Shown: positions 32,760-42,221 of the stretch, one piece after another
How the letters are laid out: each line of letters begins with the position of its first letter
Numbering within the stretch: the stretch's first letter is position 1
Assembly (NCBI GenBank): GCA_934675095.1
Contig: CAKUPC010000010.1
Span: 1-45,256 of the forward strand
Length of the DNA: 45,256 nucleotides
From: an uncultured Bacteroidales bacterium
Lineage (GTDB): Bacteria > Bacteroidota > Bacteroidia > Bacteroidales > UBA932
Direction: 5' to 3'
Notes under the pieces: model-generated
Told to the model about the DNA's origin: nothing
Databases searched by the model: none
Seen by the model: the letters and a program-made list of their open reading frames with translations, nothing else
Program-made: the position numbers and the translations under genes

Positions 32760-33782
32760 CTATCTCATGAGGAACGAGTAGTCGTCGGTGTGCTTGAGCG
32801 CGGTGCAGGTTCCGCGTGCCACGGCCCTGAGCGGGTCTTCCGCGACATGGAACTGGATGTTCACCTTGTCGCTCAGACGCTTCGCGAGTCCTCTGAGCAG
32901 CGCTCCGCCGCCGGAGAGATAGATTCCGCCCTCGACTATGTCCGAGTAAAGTTCAGGAGGGGTCTGCTCAAGGACGTGCAGCACTCCGGCCTCGATTCTC
33001 GCGATGGACTTGTCGAGGCAGGTGGCGATTTCCTGATAGGTCACCGTCGCCTCCACGGGGTGCGCCGTCATGAGGTTAGGCCCGTTCACCTTCATCGGCT
33101 CCGGCTCTTCCTCAAGCTTGGTGAGCACCGAGCCGACGCGGATCTTTATCTGCTCCGCCGTGCCTTCGCCGACCTTGATGTTGTGCTGCTGGCGCATGAA
33201 CTGCATGATGTCCCCGGTGAGCACGTCACCGGCCACCTTTATGCTGTCCTGCACCACGATTCCGCCGAGCGAAATCACCGCAATCTCCGTAGTGCCTCCT
33301 CCGATATCGACAATCATGTTGCCCCGTGCCGCCTGCACATCAAGGCCGATTCCGACCGCCGCGGCCATAGGCTCGTAAATCAGGTAGAGGTCCCTTCCGC
33401 CAGCGTGCTCCGAAGAGTCTCGCACCGCACGCTTCTCCACCTCCGTGCTTCCCGAAGGTATGCCGACGACCATCTTGATGTTCGGCTGGAAGAGCGACTT
33501 GCGCGTGCTGTTAATCTGCTTGATGAATCCCCTGATCATCATTTCGGCGGCGTCGAAGTCCGCAATCACTCCGTCCTTCAGCGGCCTGACCGTCTTGATT
33601 TTAGGGTTTTCCTTTCCCTGCATCGTCTTGGCCTTCTGTCCCAGGGCAATGGGCTTTCCGGTCACGATGTCGATTGCCACGATGCTCGGTTCGTCCAGCA
33701 CAATCTTGTCGTTCTGGAATATGACGGTGTTCGCCGTCCCGAGGTCAATCGCAAGTTCCTGCGTCAAAAATGAAAAAGCCAT
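32760..33782 (-). CDS. mreB: MreB, actin-like cell-shape protein
   Basis: The 340-residue cytoplasmic filament protein positions cell-wall synthesis along the cell body. Actin-fold motifs: phosphate 1 AIDLGTANTVIF, the KPIALGQKAKTM region, phosphate 2 IVDIGGGTTEIAV, and the adenosine loop GGGALLRGL. Length and motifs are complete. It is the first gene of the mreBCD-mrdA-rodA-PAP2 operon and diverges from ispD. Confidence 0.97.
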   Translation of the reverse strand: MAFSFLTQELAIDLGTANTVIFQNDKIVLDEPSIVAIDIVTGKPIALGQKAKTMQGKENPKIKTVRPLKDGVIADFDAAEMMIRGFIKQINSTRKSLFQPNIKMVVGIPSGSTEVEKRAVRDSSEHAGGRDLYLIYEPMAAAVGIGLDVQAARGNMIVDIGGGTTEIAVISLGGIVVQDSIKVAGDVLTGDIMQFMRQQHNIKVGEGTAEQIKIRVGSVLTKLEEEPEPMKVNGPNLMTAHPVEATVTYQEIATCLDKSIARIEAGVLHVLEQTPPELYSDIVEGGIYLSGGGALLRGLAKRLSDKVNIQFHVAEDPLRAVARGTCTALKHTDDYSFLMR

Positions 33783-33864
33783 ATCGTAGTCTATTATAAT
33801 TCATTTGTATGTAAGATTCATTTTTATGTGGCATCGTCGTTTTATGTCGATGTCGTCAAAAATC

Positions 33865-33895
33865 TTGTAAAATTAGGCAAAAAAACTCATATTTG
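33865..33895 (+). promoter_or_regulatory. Candidate promoter for ispD
   Basis: TTG (33865-33867), 20 bases, then CATATTTG (33888-33895), one mismatch from TAnnTTTG. It is about 22 bases before the ispD ATG. The mreB promoter on the opposite strand was not clear. Confidence 0.4.
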
Positions 33896-33916
33896 CGAAT
33901 ATTCATCGAAAGATAT

Positions 33917-34630
33917 ATGAACGAAAGAAAAAAATATCTCGTCGTCGTCGCAGGGGGGCGCGGGCTCAGGATGGGCGCGGACCTGCCGAAGCAGTTTCTC
34001 AGGATAGGGGAGCGCTCCGTCCTTCACCGCACGATTGACCGCTTCGTCGCCGCCTGCCCGGACATAAGGGTGGTGACGGTGATGAACTCAGATTATGTTG
34101 ACTTTTGGAAGAAATATTGTCTCAGCTCGGCCATGGTCGTGCCGCAGACCATCGTCAGTGGCGGAATGACCCGTTTCCATTCCGTGAAGAACGCGCTCGC
34201 GAAGATTCCCGACGGCGCGCTCGTGGCGGTTCATGACGGAGTGCGTCCGTTTGTCTCGGAAGAACAGATAAGGAATATGTTCATGGCTGCCGCGGATGTT
34301 CCTGCTCTCGTCCCGGTCATCCCCGCGGTCGATACGATGCGTGCCCTCTCAAAGACGACGGACTCTTCCGGCCGGGAAATTCTTGAAAGCCTTGACATTC
34401 AGCTCGACCGCTCTCTCCTGTACGCCGTCCAGACCCCGCAGATTTTCCACTCCGAAGTCCTAAGGGTCGCATATTCCCAGCCCTACGACCCCTCCTTCAC
34501 CGACGACGCCTCAGTAGTGGAGCGCTCCGGCATCCCCCTCTCCTTCATTCAAGGCGAACGTCTCAACTTCAAAATCACGACAAAAGAAGACCTTCTCCTC
34601 GCCCGCGCAGTTTTCAATCTTTCCAAGTAA
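33917..34630 (+). CDS. ispD: IspD, 2-C-methyl-D-erythritol 4-phosphate cytidylyltransferase
   Basis: The 237-residue enzyme of the MEP isoprenoid pathway forms CDP-methylerythritol from CTP and MEP. Visible motifs: VVVAGGRGLRMG near the N-terminus, LPKQFL, the VHDGVRPFV loop, QTPQIF, and FTDDASVVE. The ATG at 33917 gives the standard N-terminus; an upstream TTG is less likely. It stands alone, divergent from mreB, with structured repeat copy 2 downstream. It supplies precursors for the undecaprenyl carrier used by the neighbouring wall-synthesis genes. Confidence 0.95.
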   Translation: MNERKKYLVVVAGGRGLRMGADLPKQFLRIGERSVLHRTIDRFVAACPDIRVVTVMNSDYVDFWKKYCLSSAMVVPQTIVSGGMTRFHSVKNALAKIPDGALVAVHDGVRPFVSEEQIRNMFMAAADVPALVPVIPAVDTMRALSKTTDSSGREILESLDIQLDRSLLYAVQTPQIFHSEVLRVAYSQPYDPSFTDDASVVERSGIPLSFIQGERLNFKITTKEDLLLARAVFNLSK

Positions 34631-34710
34631 TAGTTCTTCCTCCCCATCTCCATTTAAATTTTTCAGATTTGGAAAAGCAGAACCAGAAAGCTTAGGGGAA
34701 GGGGATGCAT

Positions 34711-34809
34711 AAAAGGATGGGATGCAAGGCGCACTGGAAAATTCAACCCGGAGCAACCTTATGGTTGTGAGGACTTGAATTTTTCATGCAACGCGGCAGA
34801 CCGCCTTTT
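34711..34809 (+). repeat. Structured repeat element, copy 2
   Basis: This 99-nt element aligns over its full length with 6579-6678. Outer stem AAAAGG (34711-34716) with CCTTTT (34804-34809); variable arm AAAATTCAA (34738-34746) with TTGAATTTT (34775-34783); apical CAACC (34754-34758) with GGTTG (34763-34767). Both the outer stem and the arm differ from copy 1 on both sides, preserving pairing. It lies 3' of ispD in sense orientation and extends to just before the convergent lrp-like stop. Confidence 0.75.
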
Positions 34810-34819
34810 AGGCGCCCCG

Positions 34820-35317
34820 CTATCTCTTGCGAGAGGTAAAGATTGTGTTCTTGTACTCATTGACCCACACCTGCCGCTCAATCGGCTGATCCAGCGAAAT
34901 CATCGTGTCCGTCGACTGCACGTAAGGCAGTTTCTGAATGGTGTTCACAAGCACCTGCATGAGGTGGTCGTGGTCGAAGCAGTATAGCTTCACGAGCAGC
35001 GCGTAGCGTCCGGTAACAAAGTGGCATTCAACCACTTCCTGAATGTTTTCCAGAGCCTCGACAACCTCCGGGTACTTGTTTCCCTCGGAAATGGATATGC
35101 TCACGAACGCGCAGATGTTCAGTCCTATCGCCTGCGGTTTCACCATCACCCGCGACCCGGTGATGATTCCGTTGGTCTCCAGCCTCTTCACCCTCTGGTG
35201 GATTGCCGCTCCCGACACTCCGCACTCCCGCGCGATTTCAAGGAACGGCGTCCTCGCGTTCTTTATAAGAAAAGACAGTATCTTCTGGTCTATCTCGTCA
35301 ATGTGGTAGTTGATCAT
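34820..35317 (-). CDS. Lrp/AsnC-family transcriptional regulator
   Basis: The 165-residue protein is read from the ATG at 35317. The N-terminal helix-turn-helix is DEIDQKILSFLIKNARTPFL followed by EIARECGVSGAAIHQRVKRL. The C-terminal RAM/AsnC ligand domain contains SEGNKYPEVVEAL, VTGRYALLVKLYC and LPYVQSTDTMISL. Such proteins sense amino acids and bind DNA as octamers or dimers. The effector and targets are unknown; many Lrp members regulate themselves. Confidence 0.93.
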   Translation of the reverse strand: MINYHIDEIDQKILSFLIKNARTPFLEIARECGVSGAAIHQRVKRLETNGIITGSRVMVKPQAIGLNICAFVSISISEGNKYPEVVEALENIQEVVECHFVTGRYALLVKLYCFDHDHLMQVLVNTIQKLPYVQSTDTMISLDQPIERQVWVNEYKNTIFTSRKR

Positions 35318-35344
35318 GGTTACCAATTATTAAAAAATCTGCAG

Positions 35345-35377
35345 CGAATATAACAATATTTTTACGAAATCCCGCAA
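35345..35377 (-). promoter_or_regulatory. Candidate promoter for the Lrp-like gene
   Basis: On the minus strand TTG (35375-35377), 22 bases, TATATTCG (35345-35352). The -7 box deviates by one base from TAnnTTTG. It is about 30 bases from the start codon. Confidence 0.35.
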
Positions 35378-35441
35378 AAAACTTACAAACTGCACGCAGA
35401 CGGCATCGAAATGAATTTTATGCAAAAAGAATTATTAAATT

Positions 35442-36206
35442 TCAATAATCAAGAACATCTCCGGCATCGGTTGTCATCTTCACTGTAATGGTGTATTCTC
35501 CACTTTCGGCAGGTCGTGACTCGAAACACAGGATTCCGATAGGCCATGTCCAGTCATGCCCGAGAAGAATGAGGTCTTCCTGTCGCAGTTCATTCACCAT
35601 CTTGTCAATTGGATGGCAGGTGGCGTCGGTTTCGCCGCGGAACCATTCTTTCCCGAAATATATGGGCATCACGGACTTGAATGATTCGGAAACATCACTT
35701 GAGTTATAGTGATAGTATCGGGAATATCCGCTCCTGATAAATCTGTATGGAGACCATGACATAAAACGGACTATGTCAGACAATCTTGTTCCTGCCAGAT
35801 GATTCGAGTCGTAGTCTTTGTCGGAGATTATCTCTATTGATGTGAAATCCTTGTCGATATATTCCAGACTTTCGGATGCGAGATTTCCAAGGAAATCGCG
35901 GTATTTGTTGTAATTCAAGTCATCGTGTTTCCTGCAAAGTCTGTCATACTCCTCTTTTTCTTCCCCGGTGCTGAAAAGGCTGAATTCCACCATAGGTATG
36001 TCATTTCCGGGGCAGATTAGGATGCATTTCAGACTCGGCGGTATCCGAGACGCTTCGTTCTCCTGTATCGGCAGCAGCCTTATCGTTCTGAGATTGCTGT
36101 AGCATGAAACATAAGACCGGCACAGCCTCGGCTTATACACATCACATCCGCAAAGCAGCAGAACCGCAAGAATCCAGCAACTAATTATTCGGTTGGCCCG
36201 ATTCAT
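35442..36206 (-). CDS. Uncharacterised lipoprotein
   Basis: The 254-residue protein has a clear lipoprotein signal (MNRANRIISCWILAVLLLCGC, C21). The rest is soluble-looking with many Tyr, Ser and Asp, and includes LKCILICPGNDIPMVEFSLF and IYFGKEWFRGETDATCHPID. I do not recognise the family. The frame extends upstream into topA without stops but is non-coding there. It begins 17 bases after the topA stop on the same strand, so co-transcription with topA is possible. Its lower GC suggests a later arrival. Confidence 0.75.
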   Translation of the reverse strand: MNRANRIISCWILAVLLLCGCDVYKPRLCRSYVSCYSNLRTIRLLPIQENEASRIPPSLKCILICPGNDIPMVEFSLFSTGEEKEEYDRLCRKHDDLNYNKYRDFLGNLASESLEYIDKDFTSIEIISDKDYDSNHLAGTRLSDIVRFMSWSPYRFIRSGYSRYYHYNSSDVSESFKSVMPIYFGKEWFRGETDATCHPIDKMVNELRQEDLILLGHDWTWPIGILCFESRPAESGEYTITVKMTTDAGDVLDY

Positions 36207-36223
36207 ATACTTCCCTATAGTGC

Positions 36224-38542
36224 CTATTTCCGTCCGCGGGGGCGTCTGCGGCCGGTGGGCTCGGTGGTCTCGATGATGGACTTGCAGTCGGCTTCGGTGA
36301 GCTTGTAGGCGTCGGTCTTGGGCGGAATCTTGTAGTTGCCGCCGTTGAACTTGATGTACGGTCCGTAGTTGCCGTTGATGACGGTGATTCCGCTGTCCTT
36401 GAACTCGGCTATGATTTCGTTCGCCTTCTTGTTCTCGCTCTCGTCGATGACGGCTATGCATTCGTCGAGCGTGATGGAGAGCGGGTCGGACTTCTTAGGG
36501 AGGGAGACGTTGCGGTCGCCGTATTTGAGGTACGGGCCGAAGCGCCCCTTGGTGCATACTATCGGGATTCCCTTGTATTCTCCGACCGTGCGCGGAAGCT
36601 GGAAGAGCTTGAGCGCCTCTTCAAGCGTGAGGGTCTCGATGAGCTGGCCCGGCGCGAGGTTCGCGAACTGACGGCCTTCGCCCTCGCCCTTCTGGACATA
36701 CGGGCCGAACTTGCCGAACTTCGCCACGAGGGGCTGTCCGTCGGCAGGGTCAGTGCCGAGCTCGCGGCTGACATGGCTGTACTCGTTGTTGTGCAGGCAT
36801 TCCTCCACGGTCTTGTGGAACGGGGCGTAGAAGTCGCCTATCACCCTGTTCCATTTCAGCTCGCCTTCGGCAATCTCGTCAAGCTCGTTCTCAACGTTCG
36901 CAGTGAAGTTGTAGTCGAGAATCTCGCTGAAGTTCTTCACGAGGAAGTCAGTGACGATGACCCCGATGTCCTGCGGAAGAAGTTTGCCCTTTTCCGCGCC
37001 CACCGTCTCCGTGCGGTCAATCGCCGAAATCACCCCGTCCCTCATCTTGAGGTCGGTGACCTTGACCTCCGTGCCCGGCTTGTCGCCGATTGTGACATAT
37101 CCCCTCGCGCGGGTAAGGGTTCCGACGATGGTCGAGTAGGTCGATGGACGGCCGATTCCCAGCTCCTCGATTTTCTTGATTATCGTCGCCTCGGAATAGC
37201 GCGGCGGCGCGGCGGTGAACCGGCATTCCGCGGTCATCTCCACCTGCTGCACCCTGTCGCCGACCTTGATGTCCGGGATGACGGTCATCTCGTCGTCGTC
37301 CTGCTGCTCGTCGTCGCGTCCCTCGATGTAGAGCCTGAGGAATCCGTCGAACTGAATCTTCGTGGCCTGCGCCGTGAACTTGCCCTCGGTCTTGTCGGAC
37401 GAGAGCCTCACGTCTGTCCTGAGAGTCTTCGCGTCGGCCATCTGTGAGGCTACGGTGCGCTTCCAGATGAGCTCGTAGAGCTTCTTCTCCTGCGCTGTGC
37501 CGTCGATGGTGACGCGGTCTATGTAGGTCGGGCGGATGGCCTCATGGGCTTCCTGTGCGCCCTTGGACTTTGTCTTGTAGTTGCGCACCTTGGAGTACTC
37601 GGCCCCGTATTCCTTGCAGATGTACTCCTTGGCGGCGTTTATCGCGAGTCCGGAGAGGTTGGTGGAGTCGGTACGCATATAGGTGATGAGCCCGCTCTCG
37701 TAGAGATTCTGGGCAATCCTCATGGTCTGGCTCACCGGCAGGTGCAGCTTGCGTGAGGCCTCCTGCTGGAGGGTCGAGGTCGTGAACGGAGCCGCCGGCG
37801 TGCGCGTGCCTTCCTTGTTTTCGATGTCGCTCACCGCGAACTGTGCCCCGATGCATTTGCCGAGAAATTCCCGCGCCTCTTCCAGCGTGGCGAACTTCCT
37901 GTCCAGCACGGCCTTGAGGAATGTTCCAGTGCCGGTGTTCTCCGGGTGGAAAAGAGCCTCGATGCGGTAGAACTGCTCCCTCTCGAACGCCTGAATCTCC
38001 CTTTCCCTATCGACGATGAGCCTCAGCGCCACGGACTGCACGCGGCCTGCGGAGAGCTTCGGCTGCACCTTTCTCCAGAGCACAGGCGACAGCTCGAATC
38101 CGACCAGACGGTCGAGCACGCGGCGGGCCTGCTGCGCGTCAACGAGATCCATGTCGATGTCGCGCGGGTTCTCCACGGCGTTGAGTATCGCGGACTTGGT
38201 GATTTCCTGGAACGTGATTCTCCTCGTGTTCTCCTTCTTCAGCCCGAGCGTCTCGTAAAGGTGCCATGAGATTGCCTCTCCTTCGCGGTCGGCATCGGAC
38301 GCGAGCCACACGGTCTGCGCGTCGGCGGCGAGCTTCTTCAGTTCTGAGACCAGCTTGCGCTTGCCCGCCGGAACCACATATTCCGGTTTGAACCCGTCCT
38401 TTATATCGACGCTCAGCTCATTGTCGTGCAGGTCCCTGATGTGTCCTTCGCTCGACTTGACGACATATTTCCCCTTTCCCAGATATTCCTGAATCTTTTT
38501 CGCTTTCGTCGGAGACTCGACAATTACAAGATTTTCCGCCAT
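36224..38542 (-). CDS. topA: DNA topoisomerase I
   Basis: The 772-residue type IA enzyme relaxes negative supercoils. It is read from the ATG at 38542 (MAENLVIVESPTKAKKI); an ATG five codons earlier is also open. TOPRIM residues are VIVESPTKAKKI and WLASDADREGEAISWHL. The catalytic tyrosine is in ESGLITYMRTDSTNLS. Instead of zinc ribbons the C-terminus has repeated Toprim-C modules: KFGKFGPYVQKGE, KGRFGPYLKYGD and NGNYGPYIKFNG. This is typical for Bacteroidota. The tail is Arg/Lys-rich (TGRRRPRGRK). It is divergent from the PBP1A gene. Confidence 0.96.
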   Translation of the reverse strand: MAENLVIVESPTKAKKIQEYLGKGKYVVKSSEGHIRDLHDNELSVDIKDGFKPEYVVPAGKRKLVSELKKLAADAQTVWLASDADREGEAISWHLYETLGLKKENTRRITFQEITKSAILNAVENPRDIDMDLVDAQQARRVLDRLVGFELSPVLWRKVQPKLSAGRVQSVALRLIVDREREIQAFEREQFYRIEALFHPENTGTGTFLKAVLDRKFATLEEAREFLGKCIGAQFAVSDIENKEGTRTPAAPFTTSTLQQEASRKLHLPVSQTMRIAQNLYESGLITYMRTDSTNLSGLAINAAKEYICKEYGAEYSKVRNYKTKSKGAQEAHEAIRPTYIDRVTIDGTAQEKKLYELIWKRTVASQMADAKTLRTDVRLSSDKTEGKFTAQATKIQFDGFLRLYIEGRDDEQQDDDEMTVIPDIKVGDRVQQVEMTAECRFTAAPPRYSEATIIKKIEELGIGRPSTYSTIVGTLTRARGYVTIGDKPGTEVKVTDLKMRDGVISAIDRTETVGAEKGKLLPQDIGVIVTDFLVKNFSEILDYNFTANVENELDEIAEGELKWNRVIGDFYAPFHKTVEECLHNNEYSHVSRELGTDPADGQPLVAKFGKFGPYVQKGEGEGRQFANLAPGQLIETLTLEEALKLFQLPRTVGEYKGIPIVCTKGRFGPYLKYGDRNVSLPKKSDPLSITLDECIAVIDESENKKANEIIAEFKDSGITVINGNYGPYIKFNGGNYKIPPKTDAYKLTEADCKSIIETTEPTGRRRPRGRK

Positions 38543-38652
38543 ATCGTATATACCCATTAAATTTTAATCTCTATACCTTAATTATATAGTGCAAATTTCA
38601 TTTGCGGCTGCAAAGTAACGGACAATTCGTCCATATTTCCAAATTTATTGAC

Positions 38653-38660
38653 TAATTTTG
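38653..38660 (+). promoter_or_regulatory. Bacteroidota -7 box for the PBP1A gene
   Basis: TAATTTTG (38653-38660) matches TAnnTTTG and lies about 75 bases before the PBP1A start. The surrounding ATTGACTAATTTTG is the same as at the flippase promoter (23760-23773). A -33 box is unclear. Confidence 0.5.
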
Positions 38661-38732
38661 TGCCTTTGTACGAAAAAAATGTGCCCGACTCATGAAAAAT
38701 CGGGACTGATAAAACGAAAAAAACGGGGATAT

Positions 38733-41108
38733 ATGACCGAAAACACGAAAAAGAAGATAGTGCATTGGTTCTGGGGACTGTTTCTCGCACCGATATGCCT
38801 GCTTGTGCTGATGATTCTGCTCGTCTGGGCCTTCGCCGACATCCCTTCGTTCGAGGAACTGGAGAATCCGGACAGCAAACTTGCCACGCAGGTCATCGCG
38901 TCCAACGGCGACATTCTGACGACCATCCATGACGAGAACCGCCTGTTCGTCAGCTACGATGAACTGTCGCCATATCTCGTCCAGGCGGCGGTCGCAACCG
39001 AGGACTCCCGCTTCTACAGCCATTCCGGGATTGATTTCTGGAGCCTCGGGCGCGTGTTCTTCAAGACCCTTCTCGGCCGCGACTCAAGCCAGGGCGGAGG
39101 AAGCACCATAACCCAGCAGCTGGCCAAGACCCTTTACCCGAGGGCGGACGTGAGCAGCAAGGTGCCTGGGTGGTCGAAGGTGAAGATGGTGTGGATTAAG
39201 CTGAAGGAGTGGATTACGGCGGTGAAGCTGGAGCGCAACTACACCAAGGACGAGATTATGGACATGTATATGAACGCCGTGTTCTTCGGGAGCAATGCCT
39301 ACGGGGTGAAGGCGGCGTCGAGGACGTTCTTCGCGAAGAATCCGTCCGAACTTACTGCCGAAGAGAGCGCGACTTTGGTCGGGATGGTGAACAAGCCTAC
39401 GCGCTACAATCCGGTCCTCAATCCGGACAAGTCGCTGCAGCGCAGGAACTTCGTGCTTTCCCAGATGGAGAAGGCCGGCTATCTCACGAAGGATCGGTGC
39501 GACTCGCTCCAGCAGATTCCGATTAACGTGTCGTCCCATCAGGTCATGGACCACAATGCAGGTCTCGGGCCGTATTTCAAGGATATGCTCATACGCACCA
39601 TGAAGGCCTCCAAGCCTCGCCGAGGCGACTACTACTATGCCGAGGACTATGCCGCCGACTCGCTTCGCTGGGAGACTGACGGACTTTACGGCTGGCTTGA
39701 CAAGAACCGCAAGGCCGACGGCTCGAAATATGACCTCTACCGCGACGGGCTGCGGATTTACTCGACCATAGACAAGAATATGCAGCGCTATGCGGAGGAG
39801 GCAGTGGCGGAGCATCTCGGAAAGGACCTGCAGCCGACTTTCTTCCGTGAGCTGCGGCGAAAGCCCAATGCTCCTTTCGCGTCGGACGTTGATGCGGCGA
39901 CGAGGGACCGTCTCATGAAGCAGGCACGCCGCTGGAGCGACCGCTACCGCATGATGAAGAAGGACGGCGCGTCGGAGTCGGAAATCATGAAAAGTTTCGG
40001 CGTGAAGACCCAGATGAGGGTGTTCTCATGGAAGGGGAAGGGATATATCGACACTCTGATGACTCCGGACGACTCCATAAGGTACTACAAGTCTTTCCTC
40101 CGTGCGGCTTTTGTGGCCGTTGAGCCGAACACCGGGTTCGTCAAGGCTTATGTCGGCGGCCCCAACTACCGCTGGTTCAAGTACGACAACGCGCGTCAGG
40201 GCAAGAGGCAGGTCGGCTCGACCATCAAGCCGTTCCTCTATTCGCTCGCCATGCAGGACGGCCTCACACCATGCACCGAGGTAGTGAACGTTCCGCAGAC
40301 ATTCATCGTCGGGGACGACACCTGGACTCCTCGAAGCACAGACAAGGACGAGTGGATTGGGCTTACGGTGACTCTGAAGTGGGGACTTACGAAGAGTTCG
40401 AACAACATCTCCGCCTATCTGATGAAGCAGTACGGCCCTCATGCCATGGCGGAGATGATGCACAAGATGGGCATAAACGGCCATCTCGACGAGGTTGAGT
40501 CGCTCTGCGTGGGTTCGACCGACCAGATGCCTTACGACATGATTGCCGCCTATAACACCTTCCCTTCGAAGGGAATGGCAATCACCCCTCTTTTTGTGAC
40601 GCGCATTGAGGACAACACCGGCAACACGCTCAGTGAGTTCACGAACCACAAGAAGGTGGCGATAAGTGAATATACGGCATACGAGATGGTGGATATGATG
40701 CGCTCTGTGATCGATCACGGCACTGGAATCAGGCTTCGGGCGAAATATGGTCTGAAGGGCGAGATTGCCGGAAAGACCGGAACTACGAACGACAACTCGG
40801 ACGGATGGTTCATCGGCTACACCCCGACGATTACCGCGGGCGTGTGGGTCGGCGGCGAGGACCGTCAGATTCACTTCAATTCGACGGCTCTCGGAGGCGG
40901 CTCGAACATGGCCCTGCCTATTTGGGGACTGTTCATGAAGAAGGTTCTGCGGGACGGTACGCTTGGAGTGAGCGAGGATGACCGCTTCATCCAGCCGTCC
41001 GGTGTCGTGATGAACATCGGCTGCGACGCGCTCGCCACCAAGGCTCCGGGCGAAAAGAAGGCCGTTGAGACACAGGAGGCGGCTGAAGAGGATTACTACT
41101 TTGAATAA
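38733..41108 (+). CDS. mrcA: Class A penicillin-binding protein 1A
   Basis: The 791-residue bifunctional peptidoglycan synthase has an N-terminal membrane helix (VHWFWGLFLAPICLLVLMIL). The glycosyltransferase domain has catalytic E90 in VATEDSRFYSHSGID and QGGGSTITQQLAKTL. The transpeptidase domain has GSTIKPFLYSLAM (SxxK), KSSNNISAYLM (SxN) and GKTGTTNDNS (KTG). The start is the ATG at 38733, preceded by ACGGGGAT; an upstream alternative lacks a sensible N-terminus. It is followed closely by ddl, giving a small peptidoglycan operon. Confidence 0.96.
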   Translation: MTENTKKKIVHWFWGLFLAPICLLVLMILLVWAFADIPSFEELENPDSKLATQVIASNGDILTTIHDENRLFVSYDELSPYLVQAAVATEDSRFYSHSGIDFWSLGRVFFKTLLGRDSSQGGGSTITQQLAKTLYPRADVSSKVPGWSKVKMVWIKLKEWITAVKLERNYTKDEIMDMYMNAVFFGSNAYGVKAASRTFFAKNPSELTAEESATLVGMVNKPTRYNPVLNPDKSLQRRNFVLSQMEKAGYLTKDRCDSLQQIPINVSSHQVMDHNAGLGPYFKDMLIRTMKASKPRRGDYYYAEDYAADSLRWETDGLYGWLDKNRKADGSKYDLYRDGLRIYSTIDKNMQRYAEEAVAEHLGKDLQPTFFRELRRKPNAPFASDVDAATRDRLMKQARRWSDRYRMMKKDGASESEIMKSFGVKTQMRVFSWKGKGYIDTLMTPDDSIRYYKSFLRAAFVAVEPNTGFVKAYVGGPNYRWFKYDNARQGKRQVGSTIKPFLYSLAMQDGLTPCTEVVNVPQTFIVGDDTWTPRSTDKDEWIGLTVTLKWGLTKSSNNISAYLMKQYGPHAMAEMMHKMGINGHLDEVESLCVGSTDQMPYDMIAAYNTFPSKGMAITPLFVTRIEDNTGNTLSEFTNHKKVAISEYTAYEMVDMMRSVIDHGTGIRLRAKYGLKGEIAGKTGTTNDNSDGWFIGYTPTITAGVWVGGEDRQIHFNSTALGGGSNMALPIWGLFMKKVLRDGTLGVSEDDRFIQPSGVVMNIGCDALATKAPGEKKAVETQEAAEEDYYFE

Positions 41109-41114
41109 TGAAAT

Positions 41115-42137
41115 ATGAAAAATTATAAAAATATAGCCGTGATTTACGGCAGCGACTCCTCAGAATGGGAGGTTTCATGCCGTAGCGGAAAGTTCACTGC
41201 ATCGAAGATTGACGGGGCAAGATATGATGTATATGAAATCTTTGCCCGTTTCGGCTCATGGAGCGTCGTCGCGATGCGTCCTAAGGGCTGCGGGAGGGTC
41301 GAGTTTGCCGAGGCTGATGCCCCTCAGGTCGATAAGACAGACTTTTCGGCAGTGATTGATGGTGTTCGGGTCAAGTTCGACTACGCCTACATCATGCAGC
41401 ACGGCATCCCGGGGGAGAACGGGCAGATGCAGGGCTATCTCGAAATGCTCAGCGTCCCGTTCAGCAGCTGCAGCGCGTTCGTCTCAGCCATCACCTTCGA
41501 CAAGTTCTCCTGCAAGAACTACCTGAAGGACGTTGATTTCGTGAAGGTCGCGAAGGATATGTTCATCCGCAAGGGCGAGCGCACTGAAGGGCTGGCTGAT
41601 AGGGCGGTGGCGAAGTTGGGACTTCCGATGTTCGTCAAGCCTACCGACGGCGGCTCAAGCTTCGGGGTGACAAAGGTCAAGACTGCCGAGGATTTCGACA
41701 GGGCGGTGGCCTTCGCCTTCGAGGACAGCGGCATGGTCATCGCGGAGGAGGCCATAGTCGGCCGTGAAATCACCTGCGCGGTCTATTTCGACGGAAAGTC
41801 TGCGGTGGCTCTTCCTGTCATAGAGATTGTCACGGACCGCGAGTTTTTCGACTATGATGCCAAGTACAACGGCTTCAGCGAGGAAATCTGCCCCGCGCCG
41901 CTCGATGCGCAGACTACGGCTATGGTTCAGGAGGCTTCTAAGAAAATTTATGCCCGTATTGGCTGCTCCGGAATCGTCAGAATGGACTATATCCTTGCTC
42001 CGGACGGGCTCTATTTTCTCGAAATGAACACGATTCCGGGCATGACCGCCGCGTCACTTGTTCCTAAGATGGTACGCACCGCAGGCATGGAGATGACGGA
42101 TTTCCTGAATGTTATAATAGATAATTCTGCCCGGTAG
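41115..42137 (+). CDS. ddl: D-alanine--D-alanine ligase
   Basis: The 340-residue ATP-grasp enzyme makes the D-Ala-D-Ala terminus of the peptidoglycan precursor in the cytoplasm. Motifs: the N-terminal NIAVIYGSDSSEWEVS, HGIPGENGQMQGYLEML (the HGxxGEDG-like loop, here GENG), FVKPTDGGSSFGVTKV, and the metal-binding FLEMNTIPGMTAASLVPKM. It starts 6 bases after the PBP1A stop. The EMNT(I/L)PG pattern is intact. Confidence 0.95.
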   Translation: MKNYKNIAVIYGSDSSEWEVSCRSGKFTASKIDGARYDVYEIFARFGSWSVVAMRPKGCGRVEFAEADAPQVDKTDFSAVIDGVRVKFDYAYIMQHGIPGENGQMQGYLEMLSVPFSSCSAFVSAITFDKFSCKNYLKDVDFVKVAKDMFIRKGERTEGLADRAVAKLGLPMFVKPTDGGSSFGVTKVKTAEDFDRAVAFAFEDSGMVIAEEAIVGREITCAVYFDGKSAVALPVIEIVTDREFFDYDAKYNGFSEEICPAPLDAQTTAMVQEASKKIYARIGCSGIVRMDYILAPDGLYFLEMNTIPGMTAASLVPKMVRTAGMEMTDFLNVIIDNSAR

Positions 42138-42221
42138 TCAATGCCTTGCTGTCAATCGGATGGCACTTTCATTTCGGGGATATTGTCATTTCGACTGAAA
42201 CGGGAAATCTTTGCGTAAATC

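Noticed and set aside
36207..36461. N-terminal extension of the unknown lipoprotein into topA
   Set aside because: The extension is Arg/His-rich antiregister coding of the topA end; the lipoprotein signal starts at 36206.
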